Both the position numbers and the translations under genes were made by a program. Source: an uncultured Mailhella sp. (lineage in GTDB: Bacteria; Desulfobacterota; Desulfovibrionia; Desulfovibrionales; Desulfovibrionaceae). Taken from it: DNA of 64,000 bases. This document shows positions 25,902 to 34,226 of this stretch, in pieces (position 1 is the first letter of the stretch; the number at the start of each line of letters is the position of its first letter). A model generated the notes under the pieces. That model had not been told where the DNA came from. It ran no database searches and was given only the letters and a program-made list of their open reading frames with translations. The stretch is taken from contig NZ_CALUWY010000009.1 of NCBI RefSeq assembly GCF_944324615.1, positions 1 through 64,000 of the forward strand, written 5' to 3'.

Positions 25902-26423
25902 ATGAAAGAAACCTTGCAGGATATCAGGACACGTCGCAGCTGCCGCAAGTTCCAGCCCCGTCAGGTAAGCGAGGAGGATCTGCAGGCCATTCTCGAAGCC
26001 GGCACCTGGGCCCCCACGGGCCGCGGCGCGCAGTCTCCCGTCATGGTGGTGGTGCAGGACAAGGAAACCATCGCCAGACTGTCCAGAATGAATGCCGCCG
26101 TCCTCGGCACCGCGGGCGATCCTTTCTACGGCGCTCCCACGGTGGTGGTCGTGCTGGCCGACAGGTCGCGTCCCACCTATCTGGAGGACGGTTCCCTGGT
26201 CATGGGCACCCTCATGCTTGCCGCCCATGCCGTGGGCGTTGCTTCCTGCTGGATTCACCGCGCCCGCGAAGTCTTCGACAGCGAAGAAGGCAAGGCCCTG
26301 CTGAAGAGCTGGGGCATTGAAGGCGATTATGCGGGCGTGGGCCACTGTGTGCTGGGCTATGCCGCCGAACAGGGCGAAGCGCCGGCCAAGGCGCGCAAGG
26401 AAAACTACGTCATCCGCGTATAG
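25902..26423 (+). CDS. Nitroreductase family FMN protein
   Basis: 173-residue flavoprotein of the nitroreductase superfamily, which reduces nitro groups, quinones or flavins with NAD(P)H. The FMN-phosphate site RTRRSCRKFQPRQVSEEDL is at residues 8-26. GTWAPTGRGAQSPVMVVVQ and LMLAAHAVGVASCWIHRARE follow, typical of the short single-domain branch. AAGGAGAACATGCC precedes the ATG. A good terminator follows its stop, so it is monocistronic. It resembles the nitroreductases of anaerobes that are otherwise uncharacterised. Confidence 0.9.
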   Translation: MKETLQDIRTRRSCRKFQPRQVSEEDLQAILEAGTWAPTGRGAQSPVMVVVQDKETIARLSRMNAAVLGTAGDPFYGAPTVVVVLADRSRPTYLEDGSLVMGTLMLAAHAVGVASCWIHRAREVFDSEEGKALLKSWGIEGDYAGVGHCVLGYAAEQGEAPAKARKENYVIRV

Positions 26424-26446
26424 TTCAAGTATTGCATGAGGTTTTC

Positions 26447-26487
26447 CCGGCGGAACACGCGGCAGGGACGCGGTTCCGCCGGTTTTT
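26447..26487 (+). terminator. Terminator of the nitroreductase gene
   Basis: CCGGCGGAAC (26447-26456) pairs perfectly with GTTCCGCCGG (26473-26482), then TTTTT, 24 bases after the stop. Confidence 0.85.
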
Positions 26488-26693
26488 CCTGCCGGAAGAA
26501 AGCACAGACGGGGCTTCCGGTGCTGCCGGGTTCATGACAGGCGTTGAGAGTCGGCGCTGCTTTTTCAAAAGAAAAGGGCGTTGACAATCCGCCGGGAGGA
26601 TGAATCTTTTGCAGGTACTCCCCCCTTTTTCAGCCGCGGGGGACAGGCCTCTTTCCGCCGGGAGAATCCTGCGGATGGACGTATGGAGGAATT

Positions 26694-26942
26694 ATGGGCG
26701 AATCACGCATAGGCACGGTGGGCATAGTGGTGGATGACCCGAAAGTTACCGCCGAAATCAATGCCATCCTTCACGACTATGCCGACATCATCGTCGGCAG
26801 ACTGGGCATTCCCTACCGCAGCCGGGGTGTTTCCATCATCGCGCTTGCCGTGGACGGCAGCATGGACGCCATTTCCGGCATGACGGGGAAGATAGGCAAA
26901 ATTCAGGGCGTGTCGGTGAAGGCCGCCATTTCCAGGCGGTGA
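26694..26942 (+). CDS. TM1266-type iron-only hydrogenase system regulator
   Basis: 82-residue ACT-like/CopG-fold protein (RIGTVGIVVDDPKVTAEINA, then GRLGIPYRSRGVSIIALAVD and SMDAISGMTGKIGKIQGVSVKAA), matching the small putative regulator found next to [FeFe]-hydrogenase genes. A GGAGG site lies 5 bases before the ATG. The hydE start is 3 bases after its stop, so they are one operon. The DNA or ligand bound is not known. The upstream 270-base gap should carry the operon promoter; a TTGACA occurs at about 26580. Confidence 0.85.
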   Translation: MGESRIGTVGIVVDDPKVTAEINAILHDYADIIVGRLGIPYRSRGVSIIALAVDGSMDAISGMTGKIGKIQGVSVKAAISRR

Positions 26943-26945
26943 ACC

Positions 26946-28220
26946 ATGGATATGCAGCATTGCCTTGACATGCTCGACATGCTGAGCGAGGGCCGCCTGC
27001 CCGAAGAAGGGGCGATTTCCTCCTTCATCGATGCCTGTGCACCGGAGGCTTTTTCCGGCCCGGTGCCTGAAGAGGCCCCGGACATGGAGGCCGGATATCT
27101 GGCCGAAGCCGGGCTTGCGCCTTCTCAGGCATCCTATGTGCCCGGGGAGCCTCTGCCCGAAGAGGACGCGGCGGCAATACGCGCTGCGCTTTTTGAGCGC
27201 GCTCGGAAAAAAGCGCTCGAACACTTCGGCAACAGAATTTATGTGCGCGGCCTTATTGAAATTTCCAACATCTGTCGGCAGAACTGCCGCTACTGCGGCA
27301 TACGCGCGGCCAATGCCGGGGCGCAGCGCTACCGCCTTTCGCCTGCGGAGATTCTGGCGTGCTGCGCACACGGGTATGAACTCGGCTTCCGCACCTTCGT
27401 GCTGCAGGGCGGGGAAGATATCTGGTTCACCGATGAGCGCCTTGCAGGCATCGTGGGGAGCATCAAGGCTTCCTGGCCCGACTGTGCGGTGACGCTCTCC
27501 GTGGGGGAAAGGCCGCTTGAATCGTACCGACTGCTCCGCCGCGCCGGGGCCGACCGCTTCCTTCTGCGGCACGAAACCGCCGATCCCGTGCACTATGCCA
27601 AACTGCACCCCGCAAGGCAGACATGGAAGAACCGCATGGCCTGCCTTGAAGCGCTCAAGGCCTGCGGCTATCAGACGGGGGCGGGCTTCATGGTGGGGTC
27701 CCCCTGGCAGACGACGGACTGCCTTGAAAAGGATGTGCGCTTTTTATGCCGTCTGCAGCCGGAAATGGTGGGCATAGGCCCCTTCATTCCCCATGCCGAT
27801 ACGCCCTTCGCTCATTTTCCCGCAGGCAGTGTGGAACGGACGCTGGTCATGGTGGCCATGATCCGCCTGCTTCTGCCGTTCTCTCTTCTTCCTGCCACCA
27901 CGGCGCTGGGCACGGCGGCGGGCGACGGGCGGGAACGCGGCATTCTGGCCGGGGCCAACGTGCTCATGCCCAACCTTTCCCCCAGGGAGGCCCGCGCCCG
28001 TTACCGCCTGTACGACAACAAGCTTTCCGAGGGCGCGGAATGCGCCGACAATGTGGCGGAACTCAGGGAACGCATCCGCGCCACAGGGTACGAGATAGTG
28101 GTCGACAGGGGAGATTTCTGCCGGGGCGGGGAAACGCCCTGCCAGGAGGAAGGCGCCCCTTGTGCAGACGCGGCGCAGACGGAGTTTCCCGCTTCAGAAG
28201 GAGATGTTTTTCATGGCTGA
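26946..28220 (+). CDS. hydE: [FeFe]-hydrogenase maturase HydE, radical SAM
   Basis: 424-residue radical-SAM enzyme that builds part of the [2Fe] subcluster of the [FeFe]-hydrogenase H-cluster. The cluster motif CRQNCRYC places Cys110, Cys114 and Cys117 after VRGLIEISNI, exactly the HydE form. RTFVLQGGEDIWF and the barrel strand LSVGERPLESYRLLRRAGAD follow, and FIPHADTPFAHFPAGS, LLPATTALGT and GANVLMPNLSP near the end are HydE/BioB-group landmarks. The roughly 70 residues before the family core is longer than usual. It sits between the regulator and hydF with an 8-base overlap downstream. Confidence 0.95.
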   Translation: MDMQHCLDMLDMLSEGRLPEEGAISSFIDACAPEAFSGPVPEEAPDMEAGYLAEAGLAPSQASYVPGEPLPEEDAAAIRAALFERARKKALEHFGNRIYVRGLIEISNICRQNCRYCGIRAANAGAQRYRLSPAEILACCAHGYELGFRTFVLQGGEDIWFTDERLAGIVGSIKASWPDCAVTLSVGERPLESYRLLRRAGADRFLLRHETADPVHYAKLHPARQTWKNRMACLEALKACGYQTGAGFMVGSPWQTTDCLEKDVRFLCRLQPEMVGIGPFIPHADTPFAHFPAGSVERTLVMVAMIRLLLPFSLLPATTALGTAAGDGRERGILAGANVLMPNLSPREARARYRLYDNKLSEGAECADNVAELRERIRATGYEIVVDRGDFCRGGETPCQEEGAPCADAAQTEFPASEGDVFHG

Positions 28221-29421
28221 TACCATCAACGATACCCCGCGTTCCGGCCGCCTGCACATAGGCATCTACGGCAGGCGCAACGCGGGCAAGTCTTCCCTCA
28301 TCAACGCCATGACCGGGCATGAGACGGCCATTGTTTCCGAAAACGCCGGAACCACCACCGACCCCGTGTACAAGTCCATGGAAATTCACGGACTCGGCCC
28401 CTGCGTGCTCATTGATACCGCCGGTTTCGACGATGTCGGCCCCATGGGGGAACTGCGCGTGGAAAAAACGCGCCTTGCCCTGGAAAAAACGGATATCGCG
28501 CTGCTTGTGGTCACCGGCGAGGGAGAGCTTTCCCGGGAAAAGGACTGGGTGGAGGCCTTCAAGGCCGGAAAAAAGCCGTTCCTCATCGTGCTCAACAAAA
28601 GCGATACGCTGGATGAGGCGCAGCTTCAGGAGCGTTCCGCCTTCATCGTCCGGGAACTCGGGCGTGAGCCCGTGGTGGTGAGCGCATCTCAGGGCCTGCA
28701 TCTGGACCGCCTGCGCGAGGCCATGCTGCGCATGGTTCCCGCGGACTGGGGCAGGATGGAAATCACCGGAAAGCTGTGCGGTGAGGGGGATCTCGTCATG
28801 CTGGTCATGCCGCAGGACATACAGGCCCCGCAGGGCAGACTCATCCTTCCCCAGGTGCAGGTGACGCGCGAACTCTTGGACAAGAAGTGCATCATTGCAA
28901 GCTGCACGGCCGACAAGATAGCGCAGACTCTGGAAGCGCTGTCCCGTCCGCCCCGGCTCATCATCACCGATTCCCAGGTGTTCGGAGAAGTCTGGAAGCT
29001 CAAGCCGGAAGAAAGCAGACTGACCTCGTTTTCCATTCTCATGGCGGGGTGGAAGGGCGATATCGAGGAATTCATCAGAGGGGCGGAAGCCATCGACCGC
29101 CTGACGCCGCATTCGCGTGTGCTCATTGCCGAGGCCTGCACCCATACGCCCCTTGCCGAGGATATCGGCAGGGTGAAAATTCCCCGTCGCCTGCGTGCCC
29201 GCTTCGGTGAAAGTCTGGACATCACCATGGTGAGCGGCACGGATTTTCCCGCCGACCTCACCCCGTACGATCTCATCATCCACTGCGGGGCGTGCATGTT
29301 CAACCGTACCTATATGATGTCGCGCATTAAAAAGGCCCGGGAGCAGGGCGTGCCCATGTGCAATTACGGCGTGGCGCTGGCCAAACTTACCGGTATTCTC
29401 GACAAGGTGGAACACGCCTGA
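28213..29421 (+). CDS. hydF: [FeFe]-hydrogenase maturation GTPase HydF
   Basis: 402-residue GTPase and scaffold that carries the [2Fe] precursor to apo-hydrogenase. P-loop GRRNAGKSS at residues 20-28, G2 Thr in ENAGTTTDP, G3 DTAGFDDVG and G4 NKSD are all present. The C-terminal cluster site has the HydF form CTH (EACTH) and HCGAC separated by about 50 residues. ATG at 28213 has an AGAAGGAGATG site and overlaps hydE by 8 bases. The tRNA-Pro gene follows at 29594. hydG, the third maturase, is not here. Confidence 0.95.
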   Translation: MADTINDTPRSGRLHIGIYGRRNAGKSSLINAMTGHETAIVSENAGTTTDPVYKSMEIHGLGPCVLIDTAGFDDVGPMGELRVEKTRLALEKTDIALLVVTGEGELSREKDWVEAFKAGKKPFLIVLNKSDTLDEAQLQERSAFIVRELGREPVVVSASQGLHLDRLREAMLRMVPADWGRMEITGKLCGEGDLVMLVMPQDIQAPQGRLILPQVQVTRELLDKKCIIASCTADKIAQTLEALSRPPRLIITDSQVFGEVWKLKPEESRLTSFSILMAGWKGDIEEFIRGAEAIDRLTPHSRVLIAEACTHTPLAEDIGRVKIPRRLRARFGESLDITMVSGTDFPADLTPYDLIIHCGACMFNRTYMMSRIKKAREQGVPMCNYGVALAKLTGILDKVEHA

Positions 29422-29593
29422 TTCTGCGCGCAGGGCGCGGCCGGAAGTCTTGTCCCGCCGGGCCGGAAGGCCGACAGGCGCCTTTTGTGAGGGATCCTTT
29501 TCTTTTTCCGGGGGAAGTTGCATCTTTTCCCAAAAAAGAGGGCAGAAAACGCTTGCCTTTTAGGAAGCGTCCGGCTATAGTGCCTTTCGTTGT

Positions 29594-29670
29594 CGGGATG
29601 TGGCTCAGTTTGGTAGAGTACAGCGTTCGGGACGCTGGGGTCGCTGGTTCAAATCCTGCCATCCCGACCA
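29594..29670 (+). tRNA. tRNA-Pro (anticodon CGG)
   Basis: 77-nt cloverleaf with acceptor stem CGGGATG/CATCCCG, a D-arm with GCTCAGTTTGGTAGAG, an anticodon stem CAGCG/CGCTG around loop TTCGGGA, a T-arm GGTTCAAATCC and an encoded CCA. It reads CCG. The unpaired-type C1 start is the usual prokaryotic tRNA-Pro form. Confidence 0.96.
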
Positions 29671-29682
29671 TTTTATGAAAGC

Positions 29683-29725
29683 ATAAAGCCTCATAAGGAA
29701 TAACGCCTTATGAGGCTTTATTTTT
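29683..29725 (+). terminator. Terminator of tRNA-Pro
   Basis: A 16-bp stem ATAAAGCCTCATAAGG / CCTTATGAGGCTTTAT with a 7-base loop, then TTTTT. It begins 13 bases after the tRNA. Confidence 0.93.
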
Positions 29726-30065
29726 ATCCTCTGTCTCATGTCCTGCCGTGATGTCCATGAACCTGCATCCCGGCGAAGGTTCCGGTATCTGTTGCCGTGA
29801 ACGGCATGAAGCAGCAGATACCGGTACGGGAGAAAAGCCCCATGGCCCTGACGGATGCCCGATGCGGCCCTGCGGGATGAGTATTTTTTGCAGACAGACA
29901 AGGCGCACGGCCGCGGGAAGGCTTTTCCCGTGATCGTGCGCCTTGTCTGTGTTCCGTGCCTGGCGTTCTGCCGCCGTATGGTGCGGCATGCCCGGGCTCC
30001 GGAGAGGCGGAATGACTTCTGCCTCTTCCCGCGCTCTGCGCGGAAACGCTGTTCCGTGGAAGAGA
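29726..30065. other. Intergenic region with two large stem-loops, no gene seen
   Basis: Two nested stem-loops fill much of this gap. The first (29782-29824) pairs CCGGTATCTG with CAGATACCGG and contains an inner stem TGCCGT/ACGGCA. The second (29894-29950) is a perfect 16-bp inverted repeat ACAGACAAGGCGCACG with an inner CGGGAA/TTCCCG stem. Neither has a T-run on its right side. No open frame with a start signal is seen. A structured RNA or mobile-element remnant is possible. Confidence 0.6.
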
Positions 30066-30446
30066 CTATGACAGCCAGGAAGGTTTCTTTTCCGAAATCA
30101 CGCCGTCACCCATGGTGAAGCCTTCCAGACTGTCGGTCCGGACCTGTATGCAGAGAAAGCGGATGGGGCTGTCTTTTCCGGCGCAGACGCAGCGTTCCCC
30201 TTCGGGAGCGATGCGGAAGCAGTCGCCTGCCTTCAGCGGCAGTTCCTCGCCGTCGATGTACAGCATGCCCGCGCCTTCCAGCACGATGTAGATTTCCTCA
30301 TTCAGGGTGTGGGAATGCACAAAGGGGACGGATACCCCGGCGGGCAGGTTGTTGCAGGAAATTTCCGCTCCGGTGAGCTTGAGCAGGTCGTGCAGTTCGC
30401 TGCGGGGAGCGGAAAGATCCATGTGGGAAAGGGTGTAGTTCGACAT
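30066..30446 (-). CDS. Cupin-domain protein
   Basis: 126-residue single-domain cupin. Motif 1 is FVHSHTLNEEIYIVLEGAGM (H-x-H, E) and motif 2 is PLKAGDCFRIAPEGERCVCAG, with the metal His of motif 2 replaced (no PxGxxH), so metal binding may be incomplete. Function is unknown; such proteins act as small isomerases, dioxygenases or ligand-binding proteins. AAGGAGTACCTT precedes the ATG. The MarR-type operator at 30464-30483 lies 18 bases upstream, so it is probably controlled by the MarR gene next to it. Confidence 0.85.
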   Translation of the reverse strand: MSNYTLSHMDLSAPRSELHDLLKLTGAEISCNNLPAGVSVPFVHSHTLNEEIYIVLEGAGMLYIDGEELPLKAGDCFRIAPEGERCVCAGKDSPIRFLCIQVRTDSLEGFTMGDGVISEKKPSWLS

Positions 30447-30463
30447 AAGGTACTCCTTGTTTT

Positions 30464-30483
30464 TTAGTTCGTTATCGAACTAA
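30464..30483 (-). promoter_or_regulatory. Predicted MarR operator upstream of the cupin gene
   Basis: Inverted repeat TTAGTTCG-TTAT-CGAACTAA, two 8-base arms around 4 bases. A near copy lies in the marR promoter at 30996-31015 (TTAGTTTGATATCGAATTTT). Shared between two gene starts on one strand, it fits a common repressor. Confidence 0.7.
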
Positions 30484-30544
30484 TGGGTGCAATATCTGCG
30501 CATGCGGACATTCCGGCAGGCGCAGGGGTTGCTGTAAGGAAAGC

Positions 30545-30985
30545 TCAGCGCGTTTTCGGCGGCGCCTTGTGCTCCACGCACATGGCCAGGAGCGATTCCA
30601 GGTTCCGGGCCTCGTCTTCACTGAGCCGTTCGGAGATCATGGCCTGCAGCCCGTCGGAAATGGCGTCGAAGGCGGGCTTCAGGGCGCGACCTTTTTCCGT
30701 GAGGCGCACCTTGACCCCCCGCGAGTCGTCGGGGTCGGGGATGCGCTCCACATAACCGTTTTTTTCCAGTTTGGTCACCAGAGCCGTGATGGTCGACTTG
30801 GTACGGTGGGCGTGCAGGGCAAGTTCGCTCATGTTGCGGGAATCGCAGGTGAGAAGCTGCCCCAGCACGTCGCCGTGACTGGGCGCGATGTCGCGCAGGC
30901 CGGCTTTTTCCAGCTCGGCAAGAATGAACGTATTGCCGATTTCACGCAGTCGGCTGGCGTAATTGAAAATGGCAAGGTGCTTCAT
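30545..30985 (-). CDS. MarR-family transcriptional regulator
   Basis: 146-residue winged-helix dimeric repressor. The DNA-binding core is LLTCDSRNMSELALHAHRTK (HTH with recognition helix), STITALVTKLEKNGYVERIP (helix) and DPDDSRGVKVRLTEKGR (wing), the classical MarR DxRxxxxxLT form. The N- and C-terminal helices make the dimer. A Cys-poor N-terminus argues against OhrR-type peroxide sensing. The ATG at 30983-30985 is only about 8 bases from the -10 box, so the transcript may lack a leader. It probably represses itself and the cupin gene; the inducer is unknown. Confidence 0.9.
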   Translation of the reverse strand: MKHLAIFNYASRLREIGNTFILAELEKAGLRDIAPSHGDVLGQLLTCDSRNMSELALHAHRTKSTITALVTKLEKNGYVERIPDPDDSRGVKVRLTEKGRALKPAFDAISDGLQAMISERLSEDEARNLESLLAMCVEHKAPPKTR

Positions 30986-30992
30986 GCACCGG

Positions 30993-31021
30993 TATTTAGT
31001 TTGATATCGAATTTTTGTCAA
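30993..31021 (-). promoter_or_regulatory. marR promoter with embedded operator
   Basis: Minus-strand TTGACA (31016-31021), 17-base spacer, TAAATA (30993-30998). The operator-like sequence 30996-31015 fills the spacer, so bound repressor would block RNA polymerase. Confidence 0.75.
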
Positions 31022-31169
31022 GAAAAAGATCACGGCGCGTGGTTCCGGCCGTGATCGGAGCGGCGTGCTGCGAGGAGGGGCAGTCGCCGTGTTGTGAACG
31101 TCTTCCGGCAGGGAGCAGCTGCTGAAGAAGAGCCGGGAAAGACGTTTTTTCAGACATTCCGCCGGATTC

Positions 31170-32042
31170 TTACTGCTTGTTCCGGTTCTGCAGCCTGTCG
31201 CGCAGGATGATGGCCAGAAGGTTCATGCCCACCACGAGGAAGATGAGCATGAGCGCCGTGCCGTACTGCAGAGGCAGCGTTTTTTCGATGTCGGTGCCGG
31301 AGGTGGCGAGGATGTACATGTGATACGGCAGCGACATGACGGGGCTCAGGATGGAATCGGGCATGTGCGGGGTGAAGTAGACGGCGGCCGTGAACATGAT
31401 GGCCCCGGTTTCGCCTGCGGCTCGGGCGAGTCCCAGGATGCAGCCGGTGAGCATGCCGGGGAAGGCGGCGGGGATGACCACTCGCAGTATGGTCTGCACC
31501 TTGGTGGCGCCCATGGCGAAGGAGGCCTCGCGCCAGGAATCGGGCACCCGGCGCAGGGATTCTTCGGCGGTATTGATGATGATGGGCAGGGTGAGAATGG
31601 ACAGGGTGAGTATGCCGGAAAGCAGGCTGACGCCCAGCCCCAGGAAGGTGACGAAGAAGGAAAGTCCGAACAGGCCGAAGACGATGGAAGGCACGCCGGC
31701 CAGGTTGTTGATGCCGAAGCGTATGTAATAGGTGAGGCGCGAGTGCCTGCTGTACTCATGCAGATACACGGCCGTGGCCACGCCTATGGGAAAGACGAGG
31801 ATCATGGAACCGAAGGCCAGCAGGAAGGTTCCCACGATGCAGGGCATGATGCCGCCTTCCGTCATCATGTTTTTGGGATAGGCGGTGAGAAATTCCCAGG
31901 AAAGGGAGGAAAGCCCGTGGATGGCGAGGTAGAGGCATACGCCGGAAAGCGCCAGAACATTGATGGCGGCCGAGGCGTGGAGCAGGCCGAACATCAGATG
32001 CTGGAAGCGCAGGCGGTATTTGTTGCGTGTAGCGCTGTTCAT
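31170..32042 (-). CDS. pstA: Phosphate ABC transporter permease PstA
   Basis: 290-residue inner-membrane permease, one half of the PstCA channel. Six hydrophobic segments are visible, starting with LMFGLLHASAAINVLALSGV. The binding-protein-dependent transport loop is EASFAMGATKVQTILRVVIP followed by AAGETGAIMF. ATG at 32040-32042 has an AGGAGATT site; the longer open frame upstream runs into the intergenic spacer. It follows pstC by 107 bases. A canonical Pst system uses one PstA, one PstC, PstS and PstB; all four are in this cluster. Confidence 0.95.
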   Translation of the reverse strand: MNSATRNKYRLRFQHLMFGLLHASAAINVLALSGVCLYLAIHGLSSLSWEFLTAYPKNMMTEGGIMPCIVGTFLLAFGSMILVFPIGVATAVYLHEYSRHSRLTYYIRFGINNLAGVPSIVFGLFGLSFFVTFLGLGVSLLSGILTLSILTLPIIINTAEESLRRVPDSWREASFAMGATKVQTILRVVIPAAFPGMLTGCILGLARAAGETGAIMFTAAVYFTPHMPDSILSPVMSLPYHMYILATSGTDIEKTLPLQYGTALMLIFLVVGMNLLAIILRDRLQNRNKQ

Positions 32043-32149
32043 GGAATCTCCTGAAAGGAATGAAGCAGGCCCTGCGGCCGGATGGGCGGCCGGGGCTTGT
32101 TCTGCGAAAGGCCGTATGGTTGCCGTACGTCGGGAAAGCAGCGTGGACA

Positions 32150-33028
32150 TCAGCAGCCTATGCCGGAGTTGCGCTTTTCCGCGATGCGGAAGGCGGTGGC
32201 GTTGAAGATGAGCGTGAAGATGATGAGCACGATGCCGGTGGCGAACAGGGCGAAATAGTGTTCGCTGTGGAAGGGGGCCTCCGCCATTTCCGCCGCAATG
32301 GATGCGGGAATGGGGCGTACGGAATCGAAGAGCGATGTGGGGATGACGGCCGCACCGCCGGCCACCATGAGCACGACCATGGTTTCACCGATGGAACGCG
32401 ACATGCCCAGCATGACGGCCGTGCCGATGCCGGAACTTGCCGCGGGAAGCACCACGCGGGTGAGCGTTTCCCACTTGGTGGCGCCCAGGGAGAGCGAGGC
32501 TTCGCGCAGTTCGCGGGGAACGGAGTAGATGGCGTCTTCCGCCACGGAGCAGATGATGGGCACGCTCATGAAGGCCAGCATGAGGCCCGCGTTGAGCAGG
32601 TTGAGGCCCGAGGAGGCTCCGAAGAAGTTCTGCAGAAAAGGTGCCACGACCACCATGCCGAAAAAGCCGATGACCACGGAGGGCAGGGCGGCGAGCAGCT
32701 CCACGAAAGGCTTCACGATGCGCCTCATGCCGGGCTTGGCCACTTCTGCAAGATAGATGGCCGTGGCCACGCCGAGGGGAACCGCGATCACGGTGGCCAG
32801 CGCCATAACGGTGAAGGAACCGGCGATCAGAGGCAGAATGCCGAATTCCATGGGCTCGTCGGTGGGGTACCAGCCCAGGCCGAACAGGAAGTCGAAGAGG
32901 GGATAATCCTTGAAGAAGGGGAGGCCGTCCAGCAGCAGGAAGAGAACGATGCCCGCCATGGAAAGAATGGAAAGCGTCGATATGCCGGCCAGCAGCCATT
33001 GAATGAGTCGTTCCTTGCGAGTGTTCAT
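32150..33028 (-). CDS. pstC: Phosphate ABC transporter permease PstC
   Basis: 292-residue permease partner of PstA. The N-terminal part has the extended PstC sequence LFLLLDGLPFFKDYPLFDFL (periplasmic loop). The transport loop is EASLSLGATKWETLTRVVLP with SRSIGETMVVLMVAGG. Six membrane helices are apparent. The start at 33028 has a poor ribosome site, which would depend on translation from upstream; a short terminator-like hairpin lies between it and pstS. Confidence 0.95.
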   Translation of the reverse strand: MNTRKERLIQWLLAGISTLSILSMAGIVLFLLLDGLPFFKDYPLFDFLFGLGWYPTDEPMEFGILPLIAGSFTVMALATVIAVPLGVATAIYLAEVAKPGMRRIVKPFVELLAALPSVVIGFFGMVVVAPFLQNFFGASSGLNLLNAGLMLAFMSVPIICSVAEDAIYSVPRELREASLSLGATKWETLTRVVLPAASSGIGTAVMLGMSRSIGETMVVLMVAGGAAVIPTSLFDSVRPIPASIAAEMAEAPFHSEHYFALFATGIVLIIFTLIFNATAFRIAEKRNSGIGC

Positions 33029-33048
33029 GCCGTTATCCGTGGAATACG

Positions 33049-33118
33049 AAAAAAGGGGGAAATCCCCCGTGTTGTCGGCTTCCAGGAAGCGTCCGCCGGA
33101 CTTTCAGCCTCCGGCGGA
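33049..33118 (-). terminator. Attenuator-type hairpins between pstS and pstC
   Basis: In the minus direction a GGGGG/CCCCC stem with a 4-base loop (33055-33068) is followed by six T (33049-33054), and just upstream a second stem TCCGCCGG/CCGGCGGA (33092-33118). This should stop part of the transcription after pstS, so the binding protein is made in excess of the permeases. Confidence 0.7.
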
Positions 33119-33203
33119 GCTTCTGGGGAGCCCGATCTCGTGACAACCTCCGTACGCGGCGGGGCGCTTTTGCCCGCCTGATCGCCGCGCCGAAAGGAGG
33201 ATG

Positions 33204-34022
33204 TTACTTTCCGAGCGGGATATAGCCCGCCTTCAGGACATCCTGCTGGCCAAGCTTGGGATCAAGCATGAAGTCCATGAACTTGGCGGTGTTGCCGGCA
33301 GGCTTGCCGTTGGTGAAGAGGTACAGTTCGCGGGAGAGGGGCCACTTCTTGGCAAGGGCGGTTTCCGCATTGGCCACGATGCCGCCGATGGTCAGGCCCT
33401 TGACGTTGTCGTTCAGATAACCCATACCGATATAACCGATGGCGTTGGGATTGGTGGCCACGTTCTGGGCGACGCCGCCGTTGCTGGCCTGGGTGAGGGC
33501 CTTGGGCATGACCCTGGTATCCTTCATCACGAGTTCCTTCCAGCATTCATAGGTGCCGGAGGAGTTGTCGCGGTTGACGACCACGATGACGGCGTCGTTG
33601 CCGCCCACTTCCTTCCAGTTGGTGATCTTTCCGGCAAAGATGTTGCGGAGCTGTTCGATGGAAAGATCCTTGACGGGGTTCTTGGTGTTGACGATGGGCA
33701 CCAGGGCGTCCACGCCGATGACGGTGCGGATGAGCTCCATCTTCTTGTCGGCGGCGAGCTTGACTTCGCTGGACTTGACGTCGCGGGAAGACATGGCCAC
33801 GTCGGTGATGCCGTCAAGCAGGGACTTGATGCCCGTGCCGGAGCCGCCGCCGGAAAGGACGATGGAAATGTCGGGGTAGCTCGACATGAAGTGTTCGGAG
33901 GCCTTCTGGATGATGGGCAGAACGGTGGTGGAACCGTTGATGGTGATGGATTCGGCCGCGGCGGCGGGAGAAGCCGCACAGAGGGCGAGCAGGGCGCTCA
34001 TGACGATACTTTTGATTTTCAT
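33204..34022 (-). CDS. pstS: Periplasmic phosphate-binding protein PstS
   Basis: 272-residue periplasmic binding protein for inorganic phosphate, signal peptide MKIKSIVMSALLALCAASPA with cleavage near AAA. Phosphate-contact elements are INGSTTVLPI, SGGGSGTGIKSLLDG, MSSRDVKSSE and the later NRDNSSGTYE. Shorter than E. coli PstS (about 346), as in many non-enteric bacteria. A GGAG site is close to the ATG. It is the first gene of the pstSCA unit, divergent from phoB. Confidence 0.95.
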   Translation of the reverse strand: MKIKSIVMSALLALCAASPAAAAESITINGSTTVLPIIQKASEHFMSSYPDISIVLSGGGSGTGIKSLLDGITDVAMSSRDVKSSEVKLAADKKMELIRTVIGVDALVPIVNTKNPVKDLSIEQLRNIFAGKITNWKEVGGNDAVIVVVNRDNSSGTYECWKELVMKDTRVMPKALTQASNGGVAQNVATNPNAIGYIGMGYLNDNVKGLTIGGIVANAETALAKKWPLSRELYLFTNGKPAGNTAKFMDFMLDPKLGQQDVLKAGYIPLGK

Positions 34023-34226
34023 GGATCAGACTCCTTGTTTTTTTTTCGGCGGATCATCCCGCCGGACAGCATGGAAACTAGAAAGGTATTGTTGCGGCAG
34101 TATATCCCGGATATTAACTTTTTGTGTCGCTTCAACGCCCCGGCCTTTCATGATATTTTTATAGGAACGTAACACTGGCGTCATACAGGAAAGCTACACA
34201 GATCAGAAACCGAAAGGGGAAATATT
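34023..34226. promoter_or_regulatory. Divergent promoter region of pstS and phoB
   Basis: 204 bases between two divergent starts, AT-rich at 34090-34200. Pho-box-like segments such as CTTTCATGATATTTTTATAG (34145-34164) and CTGGCGTCATACAGG (34176-34190) are present, but neither is a full match to two direct CTGTCAT units, so I do not assign exact sites. Confidence 0.4.

Noticed and set aside
34145..34190. Exact Pho boxes upstream of pstS and phoB
   Set aside because: Only partial matches to CTGTCAT repeats were found, so the sites are described as a region and not as defined boxes.
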